This document shows positions 41,022 through 49,948 of a stretch of 64,000 nt of DNA, one piece after another. This DNA comes from Parvibaculum sp963975745. Lineage in GTDB: Bacteria > Pseudomonadota > Alphaproteobacteria > Parvibaculales > Parvibaculaceae. A program made the position numbers and the translations under genes. Numbering within the stretch: position 1 is the first letter of the stretch; every line of letters begins with the position of its first letter. Where the stretch lies: the NCBI RefSeq assembly GCF_963975745.1, contig NZ_CAXBIB010000012.1, positions 1 to 64,000 on the forward strand, read 5' to 3'. Below the pieces are notes generated by a model. That model was not told the DNA's origin, ran no database searches, and saw nothing but the letters and a program-made list of their open reading frames with translations.

Positions 41022-41489
41022 GTGAAAGTTGACACAGGCATTGCAGCGAAGGACCGGAGCGAGATCGCCGAGGGGCTCTCGCGTGTTCTGGCCGACACCT
41101 ACACGCTCTATCTCAAGACGCACAATTACCATTGGAACGTGACCGGCCCGCATTTCCGCACCCTTCATCTGATGTTCGAGGAGCAGTACCGCGAACTCTG
41201 GGCGGCGACCGACGAGATTGCCGAGCGCATCCGGGCGCTGGGCGCCTTTGCTCCGGGCACCTATGCCGAATATGGCAAGCTGACCTCGCTGCAGGAAGAC
41301 AATGGCGTGCCGAGCGCCGAACAGATGGTCAAGAATCTCGTCAAGGGCCATGAGCAGGTCGTCAAGACCGCGCGCGATCTCTTCAAGGAAGCCAGCGAGG
41401 CGGATGACGAGGTGACGGCGGATCTGATGGTGCAGCGGATGCAGGCCAGCGAAAAGACCGCATGGATGTTGCGGAGCGTTGTCGAATAA
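41022..41489 (+). CDS. dps: Dps-family ferritin-like DNA-protecting protein
   Basis: A 155-aa four-helix protein forming dodecamers that oxidise and store iron using H2O2. The ferroxidase-site residues are in TLYLKTHNYHWNVTGPHF (His about residue 37) and HLMFEEQYRELWAATDEIAERI (Asp/Glu about residues 58-70). It starts with GTG after the excellent site AAAGGAGG. The N-terminus is short and not strongly basic, so DNA binding may be weak. Promoter and palindrome are described at 40943-40992. Confidence 0.92.
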   Translation: MKVDTGIAAKDRSEIAEGLSRVLADTYTLYLKTHNYHWNVTGPHFRTLHLMFEEQYRELWAATDEIAERIRALGAFAPGTYAEYGKLTSLQEDNGVPSAEQMVKNLVKGHEQVVKTARDLFKEASEADDEVTADLMVQRMQASEKTAWMLRSVVE

Positions 41490-41557
41490 GGCGCTGTAAC
41501 TTTCCGTCACGCGATTTGATGCGGCAAGCGCCGTGACTGCGGATATAAATCCCGGTC

Positions 41558-42226
41558 ATGGCGCTTTCCGTTTCTCCGTCTCTGGTGATTTTCGACTGCG
41601 ACGGCGTGCTGGTCGATACCGAACCGGTGGCCAACCGTCTGCTTGTGCGCGTGCTGGCGGAAGACGGTTTCGACATTTCATACGAGGAATGCCGTCGGCT
41701 CTTTGTCGGGCGAACGATGGAATCGGTCATGGCGCATGTCGAGGCGGCAATCGGCCGCCCGCTGGGCGATCACTGGCCGGCTCATATCCGCGACGAGACG
41801 CTGAAGGCCTTTGCGTCCGGCGTATCTGCGGTGTCCGGCGTGCAGGAAGTGTTACGGCTGCTCGCGGACCGCAGTATTCCCTGTTGCGTTGCGTCCTCCG
41901 GCAAGTTCGAAAAGATGCGGTTCACGCTCGGCAGGACCGGGCTTCTGCCATTGGTCGAGGGAGTATTGTTCAGTGCCGAGCAAGTGGCGCACGGAAAGCC
42001 GGCGCCCGATCTCTTTCTGCATGCGGCGGCATCGATGGGTCATGTACCCGAGACCTGTCTCGTCATCGAGGATTCCGTGCCGGGTGTGCGGGCCGCAGTA
42101 GCGGCCGGCATGCCGGTACTCGGCTATGCCGGCGACCCGCATACGGATGCAGCCGCGCTTGAATGTGCGGGCGCTCGTGTCTTTGACGACATGAGCGCCC
42201 TGCCGGGGCTTATCGGTCTGGGCTAG
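41558..42226 (+). CDS. HAD-superfamily hydrolase, subfamily IA (phosphoglycolate phosphatase / beta-PGM type)
   Basis: A 222-aa phosphatase. Motif I is VIFDCDGVLVDTEP (nucleophile Asp about residue 13). Motif II is CVASSGKFEKM, motif III Lys lies in HGKPAPDLFLHAA, and motif IV is VIEDSVPGVRAA. A helical C1 cap is inserted after motif I. Substrate could be phosphoglycolate or a sugar phosphate; the CDGVLVDTE form fits either. It overlaps the converging sulfotransferase gene by 4 bases. Confidence 0.9.
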   Translation: MALSVSPSLVIFDCDGVLVDTEPVANRLLVRVLAEDGFDISYEECRRLFVGRTMESVMAHVEAAIGRPLGDHWPAHIRDETLKAFASGVSAVSGVQEVLRLLADRSIPCCVASSGKFEKMRFTLGRTGLLPLVEGVLFSAEQVAHGKPAPDLFLHAAASMGHVPETCLVIEDSVPGVRAAVAAGMPVLGYAGDPHTDAAALECAGARVFDDMSALPGLIGLG

Positions 42227-43146
42227 GCCGTTCTCGCAACGTCCAGGCCTTCGCCGGTCATCAGCCAGCGGGCGCAGACATCGCCAAGCTTCTCGCGTGC
42301 CAGCGCTTCATAGGCGGCACTCTCCTCCGCGCTCAGAGCGTCACGCCAGCGGCCGTTGGTGCCCTTGTTGATGAAGGTCGACGCGCCACCTTCCCAGAGC
42401 GCGCCGCCGAGCGGTGCGGACTTGTCGGCGTTCTTCTTCATATAGTCGAAGCTGCAGTGTTCCAGTATCGCCGGCCACCTGGTCTCATCGATGGGAATAT
42501 CGAGAAATGCCGCAATCCGCCGGATTTCGCCTGGCATATCGCGTTTCAGATTCTCGAAATGCACGACGAGAATGTTCGGCAAGTGCCGGATCGCCCACCA
42601 GCCCGACACATTCTCCCAGAAGGACCAGAAGGGATAGCCGTCCTTCTCGATCCATGTATTGAAATAGGTCTTCACATCCGTGGTGACGCGTCCGAGCTTT
42701 TCGCCGACGAGACCCGGCGTTTCGTTCAATGCGTCATAGAAAGCATCATTCGCATTGGCGTGATGATGATACATCGACCAGAGGACGTCGCGTCCGTCAC
42801 GTCCGATATAGATGTATTTGGCCTGGGGTGAATAAACGAGGGCGTCCACCGGTAGATGTGTCTTCATGAAACGGCGATGCGTTTGCGCCTCCATCAGCGG
42901 CAGCTTGATCTCGGGCGGCGGTACGCGCAGATCGAGCCATGGCGACAATTCGCTCACCGGAACGTCTTCGGCGCCGTTGAAGATCAGCTGGCCTACAATC
43001 TGCTGGGTCCATGTCGTGCCGGCCTTGCCATAGGTCGAGATCACGATGTCGTCGTTCCGGAATTTGAAATCATTCCAGACTGTCGATTGAAAGTGGTTGC
43101 TGTGCAGCTCGCGGCTCTTTTTGGGCCAGGTGACGTCCGAGTCCAT
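42223..43146 (-). CDS. Sulfotransferase domain-containing protein
   Basis: A 307-aa PAPS-dependent sulfotransferase. The 5'-phosphosulfate loop reads STYGKAGTTWTQQI (about residue 40), the catalytic His is in RFMKTHLPVDAL (about residue 96), and the 3'-phosphate motif is YIYIGRDGRDVLWSMYHH (about residue 111). Those motifs are typical of cytosolic-type aryl or alcohol sulfotransferases. Acceptor unknown. ATG 43146 follows AAGGAAACCCCA; an upstream extension of 29 residues lacks support. Confidence 0.9.
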   Translation of the reverse strand: MDSDVTWPKKSRELHSNHFQSTVWNDFKFRNDDIVISTYGKAGTTWTQQIVGQLIFNGAEDVPVSELSPWLDLRVPPPEIKLPLMEAQTHRRFMKTHLPVDALVYSPQAKYIYIGRDGRDVLWSMYHHHANANDAFYDALNETPGLVGEKLGRVTTDVKTYFNTWIEKDGYPFWSFWENVSGWWAIRHLPNILVVHFENLKRDMPGEIRRIAAFLDIPIDETRWPAILEHCSFDYMKKNADKSAPLGGALWEGGASTFINKGTNGRWRDALSAEESAAYEALAREKLGDVCARWLMTGEGLDVARTA

Positions 43147-43303
43147 TGGGGTTTCCTTGCAGCAGGGGTGGCGGCGAAGACTATCCCTGTGCGGAGGGTT
43201 CTGGAAAGCAAGAATCGACATCGAAAACGCCACCCGGATTGGCGTCCGGATGGCGTTGTTCCGAGGTCTGTGTCGCCGGGGGTCGGGCCCTGCGCGCCGG
43301 AAG

Positions 43304-44269
43304 CTACTCTGCGGCCTCTGCGTGGGCTTCCTGGGCTGCCAGCCAGCGTTCGGCTTCGAGAGCGGCCATGCAGCCCATCCCGGCTGCCGTCACCGCCTGA
43401 CGGTAGATGTCGTCGGTCACGTCACCGGCTGCGAAGACACCGGCAATATTCGTCGTTGCCGTGCCCGGCACCGTCTTCAGATAGCCGCCCGGCTTCATGT
43501 CGAGCTGGCCCTTGAAGAGTTCGGTGGCCGGCGCATGGCCGATCGCCATGAAAACGCCGTCAGCCTTCAAGTTGCGCGTCTCGCCTGTCTTGACGTTCCG
43601 GATGCGCGCACCGGTGACGCCGGGCGGATTGTCGGTGCCGAGAATTTCGTCGATGGCCGAATCCCAGATCACTTCGATCTTCGGATGCTTGAACAGGCGG
43701 TCCTGCATGATCTTTTCGGCGCGGAACGTGTCGCGGCGATGAATCACCGTCACCTTGGTGGCGAAGTTGGTCAGGAACAGTGCTTCCTCGACGGCCGAGT
43801 TGCCGCCGCCGACGACCAGCACTTCCTTGCCGCGGTAGAAGAAACCGTCGCAGGTGGCACAGGCCGAAACGCCGAAGCCCTGGAATTTCTGTTCGGACGG
43901 GATGCCGAGCCATTTCGCCTGGGCACCGGTTGCAATGATCAGCGCATCGGCGGTGTAGAGGGTGCCGCTGTCGCCCTTCAGCACGAAGGGGCGCTTCGAA
44001 AGATCCGCCTCGACGATCGTGTCGGCAACCATCTCGGTGCCGACATGACGCGCCTGTGCCTCCATCTGCTCCATCAGCCACGGGCCCTGGATGGCTTCGG
44101 CAAAGCCCGGGTAGTTCTCAACTTCGGTCGTGATGGTGAGCTGGCCACCGGGCTGGATGCCCTGAATGAGTACCGGTTCCAGCATGGCGCGTGCGGCATA
44201 GATGGCGGCCGTATATCCGGCCGCGCCGCCGCCGACGATCAGGACTTTTGCGTGTTTCTTGTCGGACAT
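43304..44269 (-). CDS. trxB: Thioredoxin-disulfide reductase
   Basis: A 321-aa flavoenzyme passing electrons from NADPH to thioredoxin. FAD site GGGAAGYTAAIYAARA (about residue 14), redox-active CATC in GVSACATCDGFF (about residue 140), NADPH site VVGGGNSAVEEALFL (about residue 158) and the C-terminal GVFAAGDVTDDIYRQAVTAAGMG are all present. A TTTGGC...TATATA promoter-like pair precedes it. The peroxiredoxin gene is next upstream, on the same strand. Confidence 0.96.
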   Translation of the reverse strand: MSDKKHAKVLIVGGGAAGYTAAIYAARAMLEPVLIQGIQPGGQLTITTEVENYPGFAEAIQGPWLMEQMEAQARHVGTEMVADTIVEADLSKRPFVLKGDSGTLYTADALIIATGAQAKWLGIPSEQKFQGFGVSACATCDGFFYRGKEVLVVGGGNSAVEEALFLTNFATKVTVIHRRDTFRAEKIMQDRLFKHPKIEVIWDSAIDEILGTDNPPGVTGARIRNVKTGETRNLKADGVFMAIGHAPATELFKGQLDMKPGGYLKTVPGTATTNIAGVFAAGDVTDDIYRQAVTAAGMGCMAALEAERWLAAQEAHAEAAE

Positions 44270-44360
44270 GATGTTTCCGTGTCGCTTCGGGATGAGGCAG
44301 GGGCGGCGGGTCCGCACCCCACTATATAGGGGTCTGGCGGGCCCGCCAAAGGGTCCGGTT

Positions 44361-44966
44361 TCAGAGCGCTTCGGCGTGGGCGCCCAGATAACTGGCGACG
44401 CCTGCCGCATCGGCCTTCATGCCTTCGTCGCCCTTGTTCCATCCTGCCGGGCAGACTTCGCCATGCTCTTCGTGGAACTGCAACGCATCGGCCATGCGGA
44501 GCGCCTCGTCGGCGTTGCGGCCGAGCGGCAGGTCGTTGACGAGCTGGTGGCGGACGACGCCCTGGCGGTCGATCAGGAAGGTGCCGCGCAGCGCCACGCC
44601 GTCCTTTTCGATCAGCACGTCATAGTCGCGCGCGATCTGCTTGGTCAGGTCGGCCACCATCGGGAACTTCACCGGCCCGAGGCCGCCATCCTTCGGCGCA
44701 GTGTTGCGCCAGGCGGCATGGGTGAACTGGCTGTCGACGCTGACCGCGACCACCTTCACGTTCATTGCCTCGAATTTCGGCACGCGGTTCGAATAGGCGA
44801 GGATTTCCGAGGGGCAGACGAAGGTGAAATCGAGCGGATAGAAGAAGACCAGACCATAGGCGCCGTCGAGATGGGCGCGGAGATTGAAATCCTCGACGAT
44901 CGCGCCATCCGGCAGGACGGCGGCGGCGGTGAAATCGGGGGCCTGTTTGCCTACGAGAACGGCCAT
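44361..44966 (-). CDS. Peroxiredoxin, typical 2-Cys AhpC/Prx1 type
   Basis: A 201-aa thiol peroxidase. The peroxidatic Cys lies in FTFVCPSEI (about residue 48), and the resolving Cys in EVCPAGWNKG (about residue 170), so it is a typical 2-Cys enzyme. It would be reduced by thioredoxin, and trxB is 91 bases downstream. Its promoter contains a 17-bp palindrome shared with dps (see 45018-45046). I avoid the symbol ahpC because no ahpF is present here. Confidence 0.93.
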   Translation of the reverse strand: MAVLVGKQAPDFTAAAVLPDGAIVEDFNLRAHLDGAYGLVFFYPLDFTFVCPSEILAYSNRVPKFEAMNVKVVAVSVDSQFTHAAWRNTAPKDGGLGPVKFPMVADLTKQIARDYDVLIEKDGVALRGTFLIDRQGVVRHQLVNDLPLGRNADEALRMADALQFHEEHGEVCPAGWNKGDEGMKADAAGVASYLGAHAEAL

Positions 44967-45017
44967 TGCGGAAACTCCTTTGCAGATTGTTCGTTGGGCG
45001 GGCCTGTGGTTTTCCGT

Positions 45018-45046
45018 TAATTAGACGCATTCTAAAATTTGTTCAA
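45018..45046 (-). promoter_or_regulatory. Peroxiredoxin promoter with ATTAGA-N5-TCTAAA palindrome
   Basis: On the minus strand TTGAAC (45046-45041), 17 bases, then TAATTA (45023-45018) form a good promoter 52 bases before the start. The palindrome ATTAGA-CGCAT-TCTAA(A) (45020-45036) covers the spacer and -10 box, the geometry expected for a repressor. The same arms occur upstream of dps. Confidence 0.6.
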
Positions 45047-45307
45047 GCGAAAATGCTGCACTGCGACAAACTGGCTCGGTCGTATGAGGCGGGAGGCTGT
45101 GGCCGAAACGAGGTCGTCATTCTGGCACCGGCTTCTTCGCGGCGCGTCTGGCCGGCGGCCAAGGCTGATGATTGGCGCTGGCGCTTGACCGAAAATCCTT
45201 ATCTCTTGTCCATGACGTCTTTGTTCCATGCGTTCAATTGCCGTTCGGGTGCGGTTCGGGCAGATACCGCGCAGACAATTCCCGTTCAGAAAAAAGGATG
45301 ATGAGCC

Positions 45308-47107
45308 ATGGCCAGAATGTCGTCTTTCGTTGCCATTGGTGCCGCTGCCGCCGCTGCGGGCTTTGCGTTGTTCGCGAGCGTTCCGGTGCAGGACAAAGCG
45401 CCGTCCGAAGCCGACCTTGCGATCCTGCTGGATCCGCGGCTCGTCGCGCAGAATCAGTGCGGACGCGGGGGCAGGGAGCGTGCGGCGTTCTTCAAGCCGT
45501 CCTTTCAGTGGGCGCTGGCGGCGTCGGCACGCGCGTCGACCAACCCGGCCGAGCGACTGCCGCTCTGGCCCGGCCTTGGCGACCGTACCGTCCGGATCAC
45601 GACTGCGAGCGATGAGGCGCAGGCCTATTTCGATCAGGGTTTTGCGCTGCTCTACGGCTTCAATCACTGGGAGTCCATCCGTGCCTTTCAGGAGGCGCAG
45701 CGGATCGATCCCGATTGCGCGATGTGCTACTGGGGCGAAGCGAAGGCGCGCGGGCCCAACATCAATGCGCCGATGGATGCGGGTGAGGAAGATCCCGCGC
45801 TTGCCGCGATCAACAAGGCGCTGGCGCTTGCAGACAAGGTTTCCACAAAAGAGCGGTTGCTGATCGAGGCGCTGGCGTTGCGTTACGTGGCGGATCAGGA
45901 GGCGACGCGCGCGGACCTCGACAAGCACTATGCCGAGGCGATGGAGAAAATTCACAAGCGCTATCCCGGCGATCAGGACATCGCCGTGCTCTATGCCGAG
46001 GCGCAGATGGATCTGTCGCCGTGGAACTATTGGGAACGCGATCACCGGACGCCGAAGCCGCATATTGCCGGCGCGATCGCGGCTGTCGAGCGGGTGCTCG
46101 CCGCGAATCCGAAGCATGCGGGCGCCATCCATCTCCACATTCATCTGATGGAAGCCTCCGCCATGCCGGAGCGCGCGGAGAAAGGCGCGGATCGTCTGGC
46201 CGACCTGATGCCGGGCTCCGGACATCTCGTTCACATGCCGGGCCACATCTATTTCCGCATCGGCCGCTATCTCGATTCACTCGAGACCAATCTGCGCGCG
46301 GTTGCGGTGGACGAAGCCTATCTGGCGAAGACAGAAGGGTCGCCCATCTATCGCTACGGCTACTATCCGCACAACGTCCATTTCGTTCTGGTCTCGGCGC
46401 AGATGGCGGGCGATGCAAAAACGGCGCTCGAATATGCGCGGAAACTTGACGGGCTCATTCCCTTCGAGGCGGTGACATCCGCCGCCATCGTCCAGCCGGT
46501 CAAGGTGGCGCCCTATTATGCCTTCCTCGAATTCGGAACGTCGGACGACATCCCCAACATGCCCGAACCGCCCGCCAATCTTCCTTTCGTCAAGGGAATC
46601 TGGCGCTATGTGCAGGGTGTCGCCGCCGCGCGGGCCGGCGATCTCGCGGCGGCGCGGGCCGAGGCCGATGCCATCGCCGTGCTGCGGGACGACGGGGCAC
46701 TGGCAGCACTTGCCGCCGCGAATGTGCCGGCGGGAGATATCCTGCTTCTCTCCGAAACGGTGCTGCGCGCCCGTATCGACCAGCACGAAGGCAATCTCGA
46801 TGCGGCGCGCGTGAAACTCGAACAGGCGCTCGTGCTCCAGGACGGCCTGATCTATTCGGAGCCGCCCTACTGGTACTATCCGGTCGAACAGACACTGGCC
46901 GCCGTGTTGCTGGAAGCCGGCGAGGCGGATGCGGCGGTGGAGCAGTTCCGGGCCGCGCTTGTCCGTCACCCCAACAATGCGTGGTCGCTCTACGGACTGA
47001 TGAAGGCGCAGGAGGCGGCAGGCGATGCGGGCGCTGCGCGCTACACGGCGGACTTGCTGAAGAAGGCCGCCTTCGATCCGGGCGCCATCACGCTCGACCG
47101 GCTGTAA
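45308..47107 (+). CDS. Exported tetratricopeptide-repeat protein with conserved His clusters
   Basis: A 599-aa protein with a hydrophobic N-terminal stretch (ASFVAIGAAAAAAGFALF region, residues ~6-25) that is probably a signal or anchor. TPR-like helical repeats cover much of the rest, for example FDQGFALLYGFNHWESIRAFQEA and YARKLDGLI. Three His groups stand out: HLHIHLME (about residue 277), HLVHMPGHIYFRIGRY (about 301) and YYPHNVHFVLV (about 355). They suggest a bound metal or active site. This is a widespread family of unknown function. The 271 bases before it hold the peroxiredoxin promoter. Confidence 0.85.
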   Translation: MARMSSFVAIGAAAAAAGFALFASVPVQDKAPSEADLAILLDPRLVAQNQCGRGGRERAAFFKPSFQWALAASARASTNPAERLPLWPGLGDRTVRITTASDEAQAYFDQGFALLYGFNHWESIRAFQEAQRIDPDCAMCYWGEAKARGPNINAPMDAGEEDPALAAINKALALADKVSTKERLLIEALALRYVADQEATRADLDKHYAEAMEKIHKRYPGDQDIAVLYAEAQMDLSPWNYWERDHRTPKPHIAGAIAAVERVLAANPKHAGAIHLHIHLMEASAMPERAEKGADRLADLMPGSGHLVHMPGHIYFRIGRYLDSLETNLRAVAVDEAYLAKTEGSPIYRYGYYPHNVHFVLVSAQMAGDAKTALEYARKLDGLIPFEAVTSAAIVQPVKVAPYYAFLEFGTSDDIPNMPEPPANLPFVKGIWRYVQGVAAARAGDLAAARAEADAIAVLRDDGALAALAAANVPAGDILLLSETVLRARIDQHEGNLDAARVKLEQALVLQDGLIYSEPPYWYYPVEQTLAAVLLEAGEADAAVEQFRAALVRHPNNAWSLYGLMKAQEAAGDAGAARYTADLLKKAAFDPGAITLDRL

Positions 47108-47116
47108 GTCCTTACT

Positions 47117-47154
47117 CCGGCCGGTGCGGCTTTCACGGCCGCCGCACCGGCCGG
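47117..47154. terminator. Strong bidirectional hairpin, TPR gene / 659-aa gene
   Basis: CCGGCCGGTGCGGC (47117-47130) and its perfect complement GCCGCACCGGCCGG (47141-47154) flank the 10-base loop TTTCACGGCC. This 14-bp stem lies 9 bases after the TPR stop and 14 bases from the converging gene's stop. No long T-tract is present on either side. Confidence 0.8.
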
Positions 47155-47168
47155 GGGCAAGACTCCGA

Positions 47169-49148
47169 TCAGAATCCGAACATGTGATCGAGGCAGAAGC
47201 TCTTGTCGCCGTTGACGAGGCCGTGGAAGCCGAAGAGGCGGCAGGTCGTGTCGCGGATGATCACATAGCCGGTGCCGCCCATCCGTTCGCGCTCCTCGGC
47301 ATCGAACACTTCCGACAGGCGCCAGTGGAACGAACCGCCACAGGCGATTTCGATCTTCCTTTCGGCAACCGGCCGGCCCTCGGCGTCATGCAGGATCAGC
47401 AGCGTCGAACTCTTCGGGTGCCAGGGCGTCGAGGCCGGATAGATCAGGTGGCAAAGCGTGTCGAGCGCACCGTCTTCGAGCGCCGGCCCGGCAATGCGCA
47501 GGAACAGGCGTGTCGTCAGCCCCGGCGGCTTGTTGGTGTAGCTTTGCGGTTCGTCCTTGTAGATGACGGCCGTGTTGTAGATATGGGCGCCGAAAATCGT
47601 CTCGGCCCGGTGACCGCTCGCTTTCTGTTCGAAGCGGCCCAGCGCGTGCAGCCAGCCATTGCCGTCGCCGCCGTCGCGGAAGTCGTAGAGAAACTCGACA
47701 TGGCCATAGCCTGACGGCAGCTTGACGGCCTCTTCCGCAATCCAGGCTTCGATATCGACTTCGACGCTTTCGCGGCGCGGGATGCGGCCGAGGAATTTCG
47801 TTGCCACGGTCGTGCCGGTGGCGTCGATCATTTCGGCGCGGATCGGCATTTCATGTTCGTCGCGCGCCATCGGCGTCGGCAGCATCACGGTCGAGAACTT
47901 GTCGCGCGGCAGCACCGGCAGCGGCATGATGTAGCCCTTGCCCATGTGCTTTTCGAGTGTCGCGATTTCCGGGTTCGGCTTCAGGTCGGTGCGCTCGACA
48001 TTGGCATGGGCGAGACGGCGCTGGCCGGTTTCGCGCAAGACCTCGTAGCGCGGGCGGACGAAATAGCGCCCGGCGACGATCTCGATCTGGTCGGGCCATT
48101 TCGCCTGCGGCAACAGCGTGTCGACCGGAATGGCGCGGGTGCCGAAGGGCGGGATCTCGTCCTCGTACCAGGCGATGTCCTGCGCACCCATGATGTTGAG
48201 TCCGACCGTGCGTGGCGGAATCGGCATCGGATGCGAGTTCTGGATGTAGAGCGTCACACTCTCATCGGCGTCGCCGGCCGGCATGCCGGCATAATAGTCG
48301 GCCGGCCAGGCATTGGCGTCGTGGCTGCAGGAGAGCGCCAGGCCGCCTTCGCCATAGATATCGAGGGCATATTTGACGACGTCGTGCCCCTTGATACGGA
48401 TCGCATGGATGAAGAGCGAGCCGGCGAAGTCGTCGAGGCCGAAACGGTGACGCACCTCGGCACTGTCGATGATGAAGGGCGCGCCCGGCGCCGGCAGCGG
48501 CTCGCGCCATTCGGCCAGTTCGGCACCCTTTTCGTCGAAGAGGCAGAGCCAGAGTTCCGGTTGCTCGGCACCATGCAGCGCCCAGTAATTGGCGCTGGCG
48601 ACGCGGGTGTGCAGGCCGTCGGCGCCGTTTGCGCCCTTGCGGTCGCGCAGCAGCGCGAAGTTGGTGGCGAAATTCATCGGGTCGAGATAATTCGCCTTGT
48701 TGGTCAGCATGTCGTCGGGCAGGCGGATGTCGTCGAGCGTCGCGATGCGGGCGCCTTTCGGGAAGACATGCGCGATAGAGGGCAGCGTCTTCTGCGCATC
48801 GAAAGTGAGCACCAGAACCGCCTTCGCGCCCGACGCCGCGATGGCGCTGACCGGTTGCGCGTCGTGGCCGAGAAAGGCGCCGCCAAGATCCTCGACGCGT
48901 TGCACGTAGTAGCCGGCGATCTTCAGGCGCGACAGATCGTAATAGGCGTGAAAATCACTTACCGTGCCGAGCGGATCGTAGATGGCGACGGGCCCGGCGC
49001 CGGCGAGGTCGGCGATCAGCGCCTTGCCTTTCGGTGCCGTCAGCGGATGGCCGAGCGCCTTGAACAGCGTTGCGCCGCCGGCATTGTTTCCGGGCCGCCA
49101 GCCATGCGACAGATCGGCGTTCTTGAAGGTTTCGATCTGAAGCGCCAT
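47169..49148 (-). CDS. Large conserved-looking protein of unknown function (659 aa)
   Basis: A soluble-looking protein with no signal peptide or membrane segment. It has Trp- and aromatic-rich blocks (FHAYYDLSRLKIAGYYVQRV, WPADYYAGMPAGDADESVTLYIQNSHPM, LARFEQKASGHRAETIFGAHIYNT) and a C-terminus FHGLVNGDKSFCLDHMFGF. Those beta-rich stretches recall jelly-roll or Ig-type domains, though I recognise no family. It lies 40 bases downstream of a 2OG-Fe(II) oxygenase gene on the same strand and is probably its operon partner. The codon use looks native. Confidence 0.72.
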   Translation of the reverse strand: MALQIETFKNADLSHGWRPGNNAGGATLFKALGHPLTAPKGKALIADLAGAGPVAIYDPLGTVSDFHAYYDLSRLKIAGYYVQRVEDLGGAFLGHDAQPVSAIAASGAKAVLVLTFDAQKTLPSIAHVFPKGARIATLDDIRLPDDMLTNKANYLDPMNFATNFALLRDRKGANGADGLHTRVASANYWALHGAEQPELWLCLFDEKGAELAEWREPLPAPGAPFIIDSAEVRHRFGLDDFAGSLFIHAIRIKGHDVVKYALDIYGEGGLALSCSHDANAWPADYYAGMPAGDADESVTLYIQNSHPMPIPPRTVGLNIMGAQDIAWYEDEIPPFGTRAIPVDTLLPQAKWPDQIEIVAGRYFVRPRYEVLRETGQRRLAHANVERTDLKPNPEIATLEKHMGKGYIMPLPVLPRDKFSTVMLPTPMARDEHEMPIRAEMIDATGTTVATKFLGRIPRRESVEVDIEAWIAEEAVKLPSGYGHVEFLYDFRDGGDGNGWLHALGRFEQKASGHRAETIFGAHIYNTAVIYKDEPQSYTNKPPGLTTRLFLRIAGPALEDGALDTLCHLIYPASTPWHPKSSTLLILHDAEGRPVAERKIEIACGGSFHWRLSEVFDAEERERMGGTGYVIIRDTTCRLFGFHGLVNGDKSFCLDHMFGF

Positions 49149-49188
49149 GCCTCTTGTCCTTGTTCTTTGTCTTGCCCGCAGGCGGGGC

Positions 49189-49836
49189 TCAATGAGTTCC
49201 GGCGGCGGATTGCGTTCCGAAGGGGTTGATGCGCTTCAGGAAGGCCGAAACGCGGTGACGGCGCTGTTCATGCGCGACCACCGTTTCGTCGCGCACCCAG
49301 TTCAGCTGGATGGCGCGGCGCGGGCCTTCGAAGGGTTCGTGCCCGTGCCACGACTTGTCCGAGCGCTTGAAGACCAGCAGCGTGCCGCCATTCGGCGAGA
49401 CTTCCTCGGCCGCGTCGTTGAGATCGGTTGCGGAGCGCAGGATGCGCAGCCGGCCGCCATCCTTGTCCCATTCCTGGTTCATGTAGAGCAGGACGGTGAT
49501 GATCTTCGATTCCGTGTCGGTGTGAATCTTGCCGTTGTTCCTGGCGCAGTTGCCGCGCACCGTGACCATGGTCGGGTTCGCGGAGAGATCGAGACCGAAT
49601 TTCTCCTCGATCGCCTGGCGGAAGGCCGGTCCCTCCATCTCCTCGAGCAGCTCCTCGAAGGACCCCTTGATCTCCAGTTCGCTGGGCGGGATCGAGCCGG
49701 TCGAGGTGATCGACGGAAAATCGGCGACGACCTTGTCGAATTCGGCGGCGCGGATGAAATTTGGTACCACCAGATATTCGTAAGGATCGGTCTTCAGCGG
49801 CGTAGCGCGCAGCGCGTCGATATCGAGAAGGCTCAT
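49189..49836 (-). CDS. 2-oxoglutarate/Fe(II)-dependent oxygenase
   Basis: A 215-aa double-stranded beta-helix oxygenase. The iron site is HTDTESK (HxD, about residue 114) and the distal His in KSWHGHEPFEGPRRAIQLNW (about residue 168), with the following Arg likely binding 2-oxoglutarate. It resembles prolyl-4-hydroxylase-like enzymes acting on proteins or small molecules. ATG 49836 follows AAGGGCATCGAACC. It lies between the ELM1-like gene (112 bases upstream) and the 659-aa unknown (40 bases downstream). Confidence 0.85.
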   Translation of the reverse strand: MSLLDIDALRATPLKTDPYEYLVVPNFIRAAEFDKVVADFPSITSTGSIPPSELEIKGSFEELLEEMEGPAFRQAIEEKFGLDLSANPTMVTVRGNCARNNGKIHTDTESKIITVLLYMNQEWDKDGGRLRILRSATDLNDAAEEVSPNGGTLLVFKRSDKSWHGHEPFEGPRRAIQLNWVRDETVVAHEQRRHRVSAFLKRINPFGTQSAAGTH

Positions 49837-49948
49837 GGTTCGATGCCCTTGATTGGTCCAGCCCGTCGGCTTCGTGACGGCGATTTTCGGAAGCCCCTGC
49901 GCGCTTCGCAACAACACAAATGTCGCGGCGACGCCTTGCCGCGCCTTG

